Shown here: one piece after another, positions 29,201 to 44,200 of the stretch
Position numbering within the stretch: position 1 is the first letter of the stretch
How the letters are laid out: each line of letters starts with the position of its first letter
Made by a program: the position numbers and the translations under genes
Source of the DNA: Tubiluchus corallicola
Taxonomy: Eukaryota > Priapulida > Priapulimorpha > Priapulimorphida > Tubiluchidae
Assembly (NCBI GenBank): GCA_030141605.1
Contig: JAQGDQ010000033.1
Location: 498,001 to 558,000, forward strand
Length of the DNA: 60,000 nt
Direction of reading: 5' to 3'
Notes under the pieces: model-generated
Told to the model about the DNA's origin: nothing
Database searches by the model: none
Seen by the model: the letters and a program-made list of their open reading frames with translations, nothing else

Positions 29201-32200
29201 GATGTATCTGTTAATTCACTAACTGTAAGGTTTAGCGAACCTATGTATCCCAATGGAGCTATTCTCAAGTACATAGTACAAGCTTTGTATGAAGATGACC
29301 TCGTACCAGCACGCAGTCACAATCGGTCGGAAGACGTTCCTGCAAACGAATTAAGCGATGACGGCCAAGGTGCTATGACTTATAGACTATATCAGTTATA
29401 CGGACACTGCCTGTATGAAGTTCTGGTGTTTGCCTGCACAGAGGCGGGTTGCTCTGTTCCCTGCCAGCCAATACCAACAATGACTCTCATTGGAGGTACG
29501 TTACTAGATTGTTGGTGATTTTCTCGAATGTTGGCCAGCTCATTATGCATGTTGGTGAAAGATTCATTGGATTTTAGAATTAGTAGTATAGTTACCAACG
29601 TTTGTAAATAGTAACATTCAATTATGTGTCTTGTCACAGCCAAGTTTACTGTTTTGTTGGTTTCTTCTTAATTTCTATACAAGAATGAATCTGATTTCAC
29701 TGACTTTAAGACTTCACTTAACTTAAAGATTTACTTTCAATTCTATTTTTTCATAAATGGGAAACTAAAGATTGTGTTGTCATTCTTATTTTTTGTTTTA
29801 AACGTGTGTTTTTGTTTTTCTCTTTAGCTCCACCTCAAATGGAGCCGCCAGAGGTGAAAATAAGCAGCTTGAAAACTGCTAATGTGGATTTGCAACCATT
29901 ACTGCACTACAATGGACCACTCGTTCACTATCGTCTTAATATTTCTTATGGAGATGGCAAAAGCAGTCATGTTAGGCAGATGACCATACCTAAAGATGAT
30001 GCTTCGGATATTATTGTTGAAGTTAATTGCACAAGTGACCAATCACTATATAACGTAAGTACCCCATATGTATTCTCCTTTTAATGACACTTGACTTGCA
30101 GTGTATAAAATTTAGACTGTGTATTTTACCTCCTAAACCTTGTCAGTGATGCTTACATGTCACATTTCCTTTTCTCTGCAAGGGTGTGCTTATATCTTTC
30201 CAAGGCATTCAAGCATTTTCAGAAATCTATCTTTTGCGGGACCTGCTTTTGCAGTTTATCGTGAAAATTGAGTGCGTGGGTTCATGATACTACACATCGC
30301 GGGAATCCCTGGGCCTCCTGAGAAACCAAATGATCTACTATACCCTCTGCTTAATGGCCATCTGACCATTATCAGCTCACTCCCCCACGTATTCTTCATC
30401 TCTCAAACTAAGCAGTATAAAAAGTCAAGTGTGAAAAACCATAAGGTGTTTTTTGTCACCTGTTACTTCAAATGCTCTGATTTGAGAAGTAAATCATCAA
30501 TGAGAAGATACTAGATCAAGACATTTCATTCGATATATAAATTGCCGAGAATGCCTGCATTGAAACTGCAGAATAAAATATGCACTTGAACTGACTATGC
30601 TTATAGAATGAACATTACCTTTGAAATGACTTTAAATAACCTTGAAAAAATGTCCACCAAATTTTTTATAAACATTATGCCATAGGCTCTTAGGCATAAA
30701 CGATATAATAAATTAGTACCCGGTGCCAGACTTGAAAGTTTTTAATACATTTGCCCTGTACTTCTATATGGAATTTAGAAGTACAGGTTTAAGACTGGGC
30801 TGGAAGGAAGTTTTTTGAGCTTTTTTGTTTGAAGTGCATGAACAGTTTAGGTTTCATATGGTTACAAATTATTGCTGCAAGAAGTGGAATGCAAACGATA
30901 TAATTTTTTCCGTTTTAGTTCACTGTATCAGCTGTTACCATTGACAACAACACAAACCCCACAAAACTGCATGTAGGATATCCGAGTGAAACATCCACAG
31001 TTGAACTCTGTGTACCAGGTTGGAAGCCTTTTGTTATTAACATTAATTAGTTGCACTAAATCTTATCTTATATAATTAAACAGTATTTTTCTAATCAGAT
31101 ACAACACCTTTCAGAAAGAACATATATATATATATATATATTTAGCCTAATTGTACTTTATTTACATTATTTCACATTCTATTACTATGTTTTTAATGCT
31201 TCATTATTTCACCGTATTTAATGATTAGTCTTGCATGTGGTTTATATTTCATTTCTATTTTATTCTAGTGTGAGTGTGTGTTTTTTCTTTGTAAATTAGT
31301 GATGTAAATGTACACCAAGCACAAAAAGCCTTTATTGTTACTTGTGTATTATAATGACAAAATTATTGTTTTGTATTTTAATCATGCCATTATTGTTAGT
31401 TTTGATAGTGTTGTTACGTATATTCTTGTCTTATTATATGTACTTGCTAAACTAAACTGTTATCGGCTGTGCATTATTACAGCTCGTCGAAGTAGGATTC
31501 AAACTAACTTGAACAGTGGCTTACACATTTAGATCAATTTCTAAAAGCTAGTAATTTTACATAGGTGAGCTTACAATCTTGTTATAACTTGCTTTAAAAA
31601 AATTAGTTGGAAAGTTTGTGGCTGTTTTTATATATTTGAGTTTCGATGGAATTTAAAGAATTATTGAAGCTGCCGGGCAAGCAAAACAAGTAAGCTACTA
31701 ATTATATCATTATCAGTTATGCAACAACATTGCGTAAATTATTACCAGCTTTATAGCTGACAAGACAGCTGAAGCAGAGTGTTAATGTCCCCTCACCTAG
31801 GGTAAAAAGTTGCTGCACTTTCAGCCAATTTATTGCTTGCTTTCTTAACATGCCGTGCTAATTTAATGATGACGAAAAGCGCACCTCTTGCAATGATTGT
31901 CAGTCAATATTGCACTTGAGGAAACTACGTTGCATGATCTTATAAAATTTTAATAAGTTATGTAATATCTAACTTTCAGTATCATAAAAAGCTACTAATG
32001 TATAATCATAACAAAAAATACTAACTGTTCACATAATAACACTTGGTGACAGGTCTTCTTAATAATATAATCTCCCATTATTTTTATAATTAAATTAAAC
32101 TTGTACAATTTCTTGATTTTTAAATAAAGCTTTATTAGTTTATTTAAAAAACATATTTTAAGCAAATTTTGAAGTGAAGTCTTATTAAGGTGGTGTATTT

Positions 32201-35200
32201 AACAGCCAAGGCTCACTGGTATTGCTTAATTAATTTGCTTTGTGCAATGCTCCAATGTGTTGTTGCTGTTGTTTTCTTCAGCAGAGTGCTGTTACAGAAA
32301 AACCACATTGCTTTCAGAAAACTTCACATTTAATACAAAACTGTTCTAACATACTGGTACTGTATTATGAAATTGTGTAGGCCTAATTAATTAATTTCAT
32401 AAAAATAGCAATGAGCTACTTTCACTTTTTGATGTGTGCAGAAGCAGGCCAAGTTATCAAAGGGATCAATAATGCATACCACCTGAACATGCTGTAACCC
32501 AAACTACTAAAATTTTTATGTTATAAAACATAAGTTATATAAAACTTGTCAGTGTTTACAAAGCAGGATGGATTCAATCATTCATTATATTGTTGGTTGC
32601 AGTTTCCTGTTTCATGTGATATTACAGCGTTAATATTGCAAAATTGTGCGATTGCATGTATTACATTAGAGTTTTTACTGAAAGGTCAGGTAATTCTTTC
32701 GTTGCAAGATCATTAATTTTATTACACTGTTTTTCAGTTATAGAATTTTGCATCAAATTTTTTGTTAAATTACTTGTAAATGTTTCAATATTTAGAGTTT
32801 ATTACATTTAACAGTTGTAACAAGGACTTGTATCACTATCTAACAAATGTGAATAGCACTCAATTACATTTGTTCATGTTGTGTGTTTCACTAGTCATAA
32901 CTGGGTATTTACTGTTTACTATACCATTATATAAGTTTAAACTATTTGCTTCAAGCTGGTGCGACTTGTTGTATGTGCATTGCCGCCGCAAAAGTCATAA
33001 ACAGTGACGAAAAGTAATGATCGGGTGACCCTAAGGCATATTCCTTTCTTATTACCATGCACCAATGACAGTGCATCATCCTAGTATACAAGTTTATGTG
33101 AAACAAAACAAAGTCATTGGTTATACAGGGTTCGAATTGCATTTACTCTTAAAATGGCAAAATTGCATTTGTTGAATCCTGAATATATTGGTAATTGATG
33201 ATGGCAGAAATTCAGTATTAGCTGACATCGTATTGGAGAACTCATTAGTACCATAATTTTGCATTATCGTATTTCACACATTGAAGGCAAATATAATCAT
33301 TAAGTTTTATAATTATCCACTGTGCAACCAGAAATTTCTAATTGGTTTTTGCATGTTGGAAAAAATTGCAATATAACTGCATTGTAATCAGTAATGACCC
33401 TTCATATTGGTTTTTTCGTGGTTTTTACATGAAAGGGACTAAGAGCAGGTGTGTCAGGTATTACCATCATTTAGCAAAATAAATCATAACTTGGTGAGTC
33501 ACATAAAGTCTTGTGTGTTTATGGACATGGAGGTTGAATGGACTATAATTCACTGTATGGATTTAATGTCTGTAGTAAAACACTTCATGATACCTTGTTG
33601 CAAACTATAATTGCAGTGCAGCATTGCAGCATGAATAATTATTGTAGATGTGTCATTACTTTACCCACATCTTACCCAGTTAAGTAGAAACAAATTCTGT
33701 GAGCAAATTGTAAGAAAGTTTTTTGCTGTTTTAAGTACATTAATTTACATTTTATTAATTATTCTTGAGTGAAAGACATCGATTCGATCTTGTTGTACAT
33801 GTATATTTGTTGCTAAATTAAGGCCATCAATTCATAGGTGTATAATTTTTACTAATTTTAAAATTAGATTATTAACAAAAATAAGTTGTTAGTCTTTGGT
33901 TTTGTACTAATTTTTTTTAACTTTACAAACAAAATTTTCATGCTGTGTAGTTTGGTTAGGACTCGTTGCTAAATGTTTACTGTTTACTTACAACAAGCAT
34001 AAGTGTTAATGATGAGTTTACATATATTTACTGTGACAGTCTGTTACGAACATTTTTGCTCAACAACAATTTGTTTTGTTATCATTGTAATTTCTAGCAG
34101 CCATTTTTAATCGAGATACTTATTTAATATTCACATTCTTATTGCTGCATATTCAACATTCACCAATTAATTTTTGTATTACATTTTATATTTAAACTAA
34201 TTTTAATTAGGCTCATTGATTTTGTACGTTATGTATTTGATCGGCAACATTGCTGTAACATTTTTGACCATTGGCGCCAGTTATTTGAATTTCTTCCTTA
34301 ATTTTTCCTCTCTAACAAACCTATGCCTTTCGGACAAGTAGGAGTGCAGATGGGGTATAATTTTATCTGGCAAAATTGTTTGATCTATATTATAAAATTT
34401 GCTACATTGTCAACAGATTTTTTTAAAATTTTTGTTTTAATTACATCTTGTGCTGTTATGTAACTTCAGCTTGCACTTGTAGATTTTGCACTGCATATTT
34501 GTGGTCTAGTCAAACAATGAATTTTAACAAGTGTTGTACTGGCTCATCCAGTTTCAGAAAAACTGTTTCAAGTTTACATAACATGTGTCACGTATTTTGT
34601 AAACTCCACTATGTGAAAAGTGAAAGTCAAGCAGACACTCGTCCATCTTGATGTCTGGTAGGTGGAAAGTGACATAAAACCTCTTCCAAGTTAAAAATTG
34701 TTTATAGTCTAAAATTAAATAAACAACTGCGATTTACAGTTTTATTCAGCTGTTACTGTTTTGTTGTGGCTTTCAGAGTGGCGCAGTAAATACCCTCTCA
34801 AGTTCACCAAGTAAGCAACAAGGTCTTTATGCTAAATAGAAACAGATTATCTGGGCTGGTATGTAATGTCAAGAAATAAACAATTGCTCCTAGAAAAATA
34901 CACAATTCTAAGGAGACACATATACGTTTACAACAAAATATGGCTTGGCAACGGAGCCATTCATTTATGACTGTGGGATTTCTTTGCACATACACTAATG
35001 CACACATGATGGAATATGGGGCTTTGTGTGGGGGAAACTGCGACACTCTGAATGGCCTTGACCTTTGACCTGACCAAGCACCACTTCTTCCAAGAAAGGT
35101 GTCTGCTTAATTTCCACTTATTCTGTAAAACTGAATCCCAAACACTTCTGTGTTCTTGGAACTAGGCCTATGAGCTTAGCCAGAATCGGCAGCCTGCGGC

Positions 35201-38200
35201 TGGTCGCTTATCCCTCAATTTATGAGATAGTGAAAGGATGTGTAAATAAGTTCTACAATATGTAAACATGCCACTGTGTGCATAAACTACCATTTCATTT
35301 GAGAAGATAATTTTTTAAACAATTTTTAATATTTTGTAATGTATTTTAATGCATAATTTACTGCTTAAATCCACATGAACTTCTAAATAGCCTAAATATT
35401 GAGCGTAGCTAATTAATTTGTCCATATACTTGTTACTGAACATGTGCATGTGTTTTGAGTGGTTAAAACTGTCTAGTTATTTTCAGTTTTTAGTTAAGAA
35501 GTTCTGTTAATTACCATTTAATTGGGTTTATTAATAGAATTCATTTAAATCATGTTTTTGGAGGTGAAAAACCAGAACAATAAGATGACAATAGATTTTT
35601 TTCTGTAAAAGTGACAAAATCTTTGTTGTTAGTGTTTTCCTTTGTCCTTGAAGTGTTGTCTTATTGTATGCAATGTCTTGCAATTATTGTTAAACTTTCT
35701 CATATTATAAATAGTAATAGTTGCTTGCCAGTTTTATTTTTCATGTTCTTGTAACTATTGGGCAGATATCTTTAGAATTTTGACCACTAATTGTATCTTT
35801 TAATTGATGTTTGAAACAAACAATAGTGAATAATCACATCATTCTATTTCAGTTCCTGGAAATCTTGCATTGTTACTGAGTATGATCTTCCTGGGAATCC
35901 TGCTGCTGGTAGCAGTCATAACACTTATCGTTATATAGTAAGTATATATTTATTTTTGCATGTTTTTAACAAAGCTCTTATTACTAGTGTTTTACGTCTT
36001 ACTATCTTTTAGCTTTTGGACTAGGGCTACTGACATGTTGGGATACTATGTTGGCATGTTACGCCAATAGATGATGTGATGACAAAAATCCTATTTCAAA
36101 AATTTAGTTGTGTACAATTGTTCTGAGCAAAACAATTACATGTAAACAATAGACATAATACAGTTTTATAAACATTCATTGAACATTGAAAAGACAAAAA
36201 GACTAAGCCCCCTATTTACGGTTGCTAAGACAAATAGACTGTGTTAACCATAGGTTACTACAAGCGGTTCTTTAATGAACACAACAAATAATTAGTGTAT
36301 ACACAAGTCAAAGCTGTTTGAGCCTGTACAGGTGGTCATAGGTTTCTAGCTCATTATCAAGGATGCAAGTAAGTAGAAATATTGACCTTGCAGAGATCCT
36401 GGTTTATTCCCAGAGCACACTTCATCATAAGAAACAGCTAATGGACCATAGCAGACACGTGACTGCTAGAAGTTCTAGTAGTCGTGCATTCTTTTAGTAA
36501 CCAGACCCAGCAATGTTTAAGTTTGGTTGTGCTGAACACACGCTATACTCATGACCACTCAGTTATATCAGCTGCCTCTAACTTGCATAAGTAATTACAT
36601 GTATAAGCTAACATATATTTTAATAGAAACATTTTTTCACTATTGATGATTTACTGCTAAATTTTATGTTAGCACACTGCAATCATCTTTATTGTGTTAA
36701 TTATTGCTCTGCGGTTACTATTCATGTTCTGCAGTTGCTATAGCGACAGGGCTGATGTAAACAACAGACAGATTTGGGTCTGTGTCGCCATCAGTCTAGT
36801 TTTAACAGCCGCTTTTATAGCTGATAGTCTTCGAGCGTAACGCATGCATGCTGATCGTCTGCCGCTGCTGATTTAGTAAATTATTGTCAGCTGATAAAAC
36901 CAAACTGGAAATTTAGCATTGTCAGAAGTAATGTGTCTGTGTTCATTTGTAAATTAATTAAATATTTGGATTAAAATCTTGTATGCTGCACTCTTACGCG
37001 TTTCATTGTTTGAAACGTTTATTTATTACTTTTTCATAGTAATTTAAAATTTATCTTGATAAGATCAATATTGCAGTTGTTGAAGCTAAGCATTTTTTTC
37101 AAATTCACCATTGCTATTCATTGTTCCACTATGTGGAGATATATTTTTTATGAGTTTAAAGTTGTCACAAAACCCAAATCCTTGACATAGCTAACGTTAT
37201 GTCATTTGTAGGTTATGTGGGCTTCGCTGAAAACTGATTTCCTAAACTGATACAGTGTCAGGTGAAGAACTGTAAAAAATGAATAAAAAGTATATGGCGA
37301 TTGTTACCAAGTTGTGAGAACTTACTGATGCTCTAAATTCTTTGTGTACATGTGGTAATCAATAAGCAGAGTGTGCCGTCTTCCACAGTAGAAAAATTGA
37401 AACTGAAATGCCAAAGACTGCAAAAATGGTGCCTGCTGCATGTGTGTGCAAGAAAGGGGCAAAGGGTGATGGACTCATTTCAGTGAGGCATACAATGAAA
37501 GAGTAAAATTAAAATTAAGTTTTTGAAATTTGAAATTATAGTTCTTAAGTTTTTTGTACAAACTGCCATAAAGTCCCACAAATTGGTGTGCATGGGGATC
37601 TGTGTTTTAACAAAATAAACTAGAGCACTGAACATGTTTCATGTAAATTCTGTGCCCAATGTTGTCTGTGTGAAATTGTGAGTGAATTATGAAATGGGGA
37701 TATTATTTGAAGGCATACAGTACATTTGTGGAGGGAGTCTTGCGTCACCAAACCATTGCACCCCTCACTGACTCTGCTGCGAGTTCTCCACATTGCTTAA
37801 TGCTAATGGAAGATGTAGTTTTGAATCTACTGAACCTAACTGAAAGTTACTCTTACCTCATTCACATGGACTCGCCTTCGATGATTAAATGCTAACCACA
37901 GATCACGTATCCTTAGTGGACATTGTGTCTTGTCAGCCACCAGTGTAGCTTAAAATTGTGCATATCCAGCCACTCCCGAGTTACAAATGATCCACTTGTC
38001 TATAGTTGTCTCTGTGTTGATATTAGACATTCTCAATGCTATTGCGTAAGTAGCCAGATGCCTCATAATGCTGTCGACACTAACAACATAAATTTCAGTG
38101 CCTAATATCCTCATCGACGTTGTAAATTCTGTCAGTGAATTAAAATTTTCTATTAAAACGCCTGTGACGACTGACGACCCGTCGAAGACAAGTTCTGCAA

Positions 38201-41200
38201 AGAATCTGCATGTCTCCAGGAGGAAAATAAATGACAAGCTTCTAAAGTGCAACAAATTGTTTACCATCACATTTTTGAAAATTTCAATATAAGCTCCATA
38301 CTGGAGTTTTTATCAAATGCAATTGCTAATAAACTTATAACAGCTTATAACTTGAAACACTATACCACTGATAGATGGTCTTTAATGTGGTTATGCATTT
38401 GTTCTTGAGTCAAACGTGTCATTTTTGTCAGTTCACCTGCTTATTTGTTGGGGTAAAACATTTTTGTCTTGGAAAAGACCTAGCCAGTTTGTGTCATGTC
38501 GTGCATAGTTCTGCTTAACAATTTCATTACATTGCAAATCGTGTATTTGAAAGTTAAAAATTCAATGCTAGAGATTCATCACGAACAAAAATCTTATCTT
38601 CCATGTACAAATAGTTTGGGCGGTGAAAACTTCAACGTATTTGTTATCGGCTTATTGTTTTCCTACTTGTTATCTTTTCCACAAGTTTATAAAAACTTTC
38701 GTAGGTATGGATTATAAACTGAATCACCTTGACTATTTATGGTGAATGCTTGGCCGTGAAATTAAGCTGTGGTGGACCAACATAGTAACTAGCTAGAAAC
38801 TGCAGGGCCCTTAAGTGACTGCCGGATACCCTACATCTTATTTGTTGTTGTTTGTTGTTTGTCCTTGGTGTTCGGTGTTGCTTCCTTTTCTGCATTGACG
38901 TAAGTGTAAATCGCTAAATGGCCATTAGTGTAAATATTGTTTGTCAACGAAGCGACAGTAAATAAATGTCGTCCTTGTCTCTTTTCTTTGTTTGCCAGGA
39001 AAAGCACTTCTGGATCGTATCATCCGCCATACTATTTTTTCTAAGTCTGTCGTCGAGGGAAGATGCATATACTTCCACATATGGCTAAGACATCTCTACC
39101 ATTTCATTGCCCAATCTTAGCGAACTATCTTTGATAATGTAGTAAGTTCCACCCTTGTGTTAACTGTCAACATTAGGTTGTAGCCTCTTGTCTCGAGTAA
39201 TCACTAGCTTAGTTTGTGATAACTTGTCAGCAGCCTTTCACAGATTTACAACTATAATGAAATCAAGTGGTGTAGCCTTTAAACTTTCCTGAAGTCACGA
39301 GTGTTTGTACGAAAGTTGGTAAGTCAATCACTTTCAAAGCATGGCCCAGTGATGAATTTGAAATTCTAATCAAATTGATCATTTAGATGGGTAACTTCTA
39401 TTAACAAAATAATCTGCACCATTTGAGTATTTACGAAGTTATCTAATTGCATTCTTGACATCCTAGCCCATTAGCGATTTACGATTTTTTGAACTTCCAA
39501 GCTTGAAGTTTGTTGATCCTTGATATTCTTTGTTGGTCTTGGCGGAAATTACTGATTATCTCCTTGAAGGCAATTTTAGTTTTTTTATGGACTTGTGAGG
39601 CCATCTTCTCTTTTTGACAGACCTACCAATTTCAGATCGATAACTGGTCATAGCGTCACACACACGTTGATACCCGCTGACGCCAATGTATGCAACGCAC
39701 TTTTACAGACGTCGAAAATGACTGCTTTATAAAAAATATGGCCCGCCATAAATTATTTTTCTTTATGGCCTCGCGTATATATAATTCATGGACAGCTTTA
39801 ATTTGCTGGAGAGGAAATACTACCAAATTGTGGCGTTTTGCTCTGACGCTCACATTTTTTTCAACTGGAGAAAATTGAGTCGATGAGAAAATGTGGTGGC
39901 AGGTTGACAGTAATCATTAGAGTAGTTACAGATTTACAGCTATCACAAGCATGCTCTGTGGTGTTCTGTAACATTGTAAAAGAGTTGACCGATGACTGAA
40001 CTCTGCTAAGATGCCATTCATTATTTATTTATTTGTTGATGAAATCTAGATAACTTTAAAATTGTTTAAGATTTTGCTATATCTAAACTATTATTTATCG
40101 ATAAGAAACTGTATTTCATATTTCTTGTCAAATTTGCAGTAATTTAGTTGCATTGATTGTGCTATCATTTTGCTTTCTTACACGTTCTTCCTTTAGTCTT
40201 TTGAGCACAGTTTTCTTTCCGTCAGCCACTAGTACCTCTCTTACTGTGGTTCGTCTGTATTAGTACCATGGGAGCTACAAGTTTTTCACACGAGAATTGT
40301 GTAAAAAGCCGAGCATCCATCTTGTTTTGGAAAATGTTAATTGTCAATTAGGAATTGCCTGTCAGTTCTGCCGTTACTAATGGCACCTCGGCTGTGCTCA
40401 AACCACAAATACTTAAAATGGATTATTCAAGTCTGTCGCCTACTTGCATTGCCAGTTTACAATATATATTGGCGCCATAAATTGACGTTTCTGCGAGTGA
40501 CATTATGTTGTTGCCGTCGTCTACGTCGTGTGCTGCCGTCGGCCCGCTTTCTGCATGATGGCGCTGAGGGGCGATGTAAATTGTCCTTTGCACTTGTCAT
40601 TTGTTATATACGTAACATTTTTGATACATATATAGCCTATGTATTAGACCTTACAGAACCCCACATACTAGAATGTAGAAAACAAAGAGTCATTATTATC
40701 TTTATTTGACATGTCGCATGAATAAAAGTAACTAAATAAAATGAGAACTTTTATCTTGTGTAACTACATTTTAAAATAATAATAATTTTCGATTAGCGCA
40801 GATTTGTTTAAGAGAGAGCTTTGTTACTGATTGTTATCTTGGATTGCAAAGGCTACTAAAATAAAGCTTATAAAAGGCTCAGAACTTTGGGCTAAGCCTT
40901 TTATGAAGTTTGCTAATTCACAAACAAGATGGTGGCAGCTACAAAAGACGTAGTGATGAACGATGATACACCCTCAGCAGGCAGTTGTGATTTTTTTTTT
41001 CAAATTATGTAGAATGTGTAACTAATTTTTCTGCCGTTTAATAAGATGATATCTTTAGATGGTACCTTCCTAGCAGTCTTCAATTTTTTAAGTAATGATG
41101 CTTTACTCACAACGTTATTAGTGCAGCAATATAAGTGATTTCAGATTTATGAAAAATGAAATAAACCAACAACTATTGAAATTTTGAACGACCGAAAAGA

Positions 41201-44200
41201 AAGGAACGCGAAAAAAGGCCTGACTGGATTTTAACCAAATACCCCTGAATTACAAATCCAAATCCATGACTTCTAGACTTTATGATCATTTATGATTAGT
41301 TGTTGTGTGGGGGCTGAGTGGTCATGGATTTGACTTGTAATTCAAAAATCCCGGATCACTCTCGACTTTTGCACATTTTTTATTTCGGTTTAATACAAAA
41401 ATTCGATAATTTTGGATATGTTCAATCATCAATAATGTTTAAATTAAAATTATAAATAATCAATGACTAAAGCGTTTTTAATAAAAATTGCTGTTCTTAC
41501 TACGTGATGCAAGTAAAGGAAGACTATCTATGTAGGATTTATTCATATGAAGTTTTTTTGGTGCTGTTTACATTTTTGCTTTTGCTACACCCTTGGTCCA
41601 CTTTAGGTGCAGTGTCCCACTAGTGGATTGTTCTCTGTTGCGAAACGATCAGTCTTTGGTTTACTGGTTTCTCAAACCTTTGTTCCTTCAGCCGTTGTAG
41701 CTGTATAATTTATGTTACCATTTGAGTTTTGCGGTTGCCGTTGCCATCTTGTTAGAATCATTTATACTGCCCCCTGTGAGCTTATTGTTATGCCACAAAA
41801 TCATGTAAAGACGATCCAAAATTGTTAAGTGACCTATTGAAGAATCTCTATCCGTGTGTTATCCCTTTGCAAAGATGAGAGCGATGACTCACTGGCCCTG
41901 TTATAAAGAAAAATGTTTTTAAGACTGGACATCTGTAGTATCTGGTCCTGTTGAGATAAGAATGGCACCCATAAATAAAAAGGTGATCGTAAACTGCAGA
42001 GAAGCACTCAAGCTTCCTCTTCTCCATGTAATATCAAAGTGAATGCGTAGCTCTTTAAATTGCTAATCACATCATAGGGAAATGTTCGTTGTAGAGAAGG
42101 GTGTTTGTAAAGGGATTCCTCTGACTCGGAGGTTTCCAGGAAATCCTCCGCACGGCTTCGCTGGCTTTGTGCCAAATGATGGTATTCCTGTAAAATTCTA
42201 GTTGCAGAAAACGCTGCGAAAAACAATTCACCGAGTGTTATCTGGGCCGGGCGACGAGGGGAACCTCCCCGCCTTACCATAAATCTCTTTAGCCTAAATA
42301 TTAATGTTAATTCTGCATGGTTTATAGCAATTAAGGCTTAGTACACAGTTAACACGTGCTGAATATTAAGCATTTTCTTTCCCGCATGCGACTGTTGACA
42401 AATCATAGCAGTGCTGCCAATATAGCAAGGTGAAATTTCCCGCAAGAATCTGCGATTTTTCTTTTTTTCTTCGTAGCAACCAAAAAATTTCCTGGAAAGT
42501 TACCAGGACAATTAAGTTATGTTTAAATCTCAAGTATACGTGTCGTATAAATTTCATCATAATAAAGGTATTAATAAGAAAATTCCTACTAAAAATATTA
42601 ATTTTTTCCTATCATTGGTAGTTTTGAAAATCAACATTATATCCTTTTATTTTTTGTTTTAATGTATTCAGCTTAAATACAGTCAAACAACCAACATTTT
42701 CTTGCATTTTTAAATTTCTTTCAAAAATTAATAGAAGTTTTTCTGAGCTAATTATTGCACACATTTTCACAGTCTCCTCGTAACAATTCGCAATGAAAGT
42801 ACAATTTCTTAATTATTCGCTACGAAATCTCTTAGTAATCTTACGAAAACACACTACCTATCATAACTTGTCACTACACAAGTACTTTTCGGCACAAAAC
42901 AACGATGAATCTGTGGCCTTATACAGTTATGGTACTGATACATTAAATGCTTGGTACTTAATTTTTATTGTCTTAAATGTCGGTTATTTTATTTCACCAA
43001 ACTTTGAAATCCTAAAAAACCTTGTGCCAGGAAATTTCCGAGCAAAAGCAAATTTCATTTACTATTGCTTCCTTCATTTTTTGTTATTTATAATAATAGG
43101 CTAAGATGACTCGTAATCGCTATTAAACTCGACGCAGCAATTTAGCCATCCTACACGGTTTTTATATACTCATGTTTTCAACATTAAGGCTAACTGTATT
43201 TTATGGCCTTTCTAGGCTGGATATAATTATGATAAAAGCCCTCCAACTGGAAAATATGGTGGCTACAATCGATAAATTTTAAAAGTAATTTTACTTTGGG
43301 TAATAAAAATGAGAACACGTGACGGAATTGCTTGTGGAGGTCATTGTGACATGGATTTAAAAGCCTTTGGACGTCACATGTTTTAGTAGCAATAAGTAGG
43401 CATTGTTATAGGTGTTTCTCTCTTTTAAAATTTGTGACCAGCGTTTTAATTTTATAATGCTTTACCGCTTACCATTTTGATTGTCGTAACTTAAACCCAC
43501 GTTTCTACATAAAATACTGACCTTAGATTTATTATTTAAAACTATTGTATGTACAAGATGAATGAGATCTTAGACTTAAACTTATTTATGAAAAAAACAG
43601 TCATTTATAATTACTCTTTGTTGTCAATAAATCAATTGCGTTTTTGTCAATTTTTTTGTCATGTGTGCACACCACACAGAAAACCGTCATCTTTCTTTAA
43701 AATTTGCTGCCACACAAAATTCGGCATTTTATTATTCCTATTAAAATAAAGTTTAAGTATACATGCGTAATATCAAACGAAGTAGTCCTGAACCATAGAT
43801 TTTAGCGCTGTAGCCCATTTGTGTTTTATTACGTCCCCCCCCCCCCCCACACACACACACACGCACGCACACCCTCTTCCTTCCATCACCCGTGTAAATT
43901 CGTACAACTTGCTGTTACATGAGACAGAGCGCAAAAAATTGACCTTTGACCATGAATATTCACTCAGAACCACCGACTACTGCACCGGCTCGCCACCTCA
44001 CTCAAGAAGGGCCAATAAAATCCGAATTTGGTCTATTCACTCACTCTGATGCCGCTGTGTGGGGAATGTTGCCTTGACAATTTGTGGTTCTTTTGATCAC
44101 TCGCACTCGCAGCTACGTATTATTGTGGTTTGGAAAAACATAACACCTTATTTAGACAGAATGATCTGACATGTCACTTTAGGCTTGCCCGCAGCGTGAA

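Larger units (their letters stand above)
31019..35852 (+). other. dome-like intron 15 (4.8 kb)
   Basis: AT-rich intron between the last extracellular exon and the membrane exon. It holds a short TA run (31122-31140) and a perfect DR1 motif (35059-35071). No exon or transposon ends recognised. Confidence 0.65.

Noticed and set aside
33120-33145. GGGTTCGAATTGC, resembling a tRNA T-loop
   Set aside because: No A box at the proper distance on either side and no cloverleaf. I found no convincing tRNA gene in the window.
37689-38292. Cluster of moderate open frames on both strands in intron 16
   Set aside because: No domain, no consistent frame and no repeat ends. I cannot support a gene or a retroelement here.
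40341-40709. 122-codon plus-strand open frame
   Set aside because: Does not begin in a good ATG context, has runs such as CCCRRLRR caused by local CGTCGT-type sequence, and no recognisable domain.
42675-42700. ACAGTCAAAC, resembling a pogo/Tigger end
   Set aside because: No inverted partner within several kilobases and no TA-flanked counterpart.
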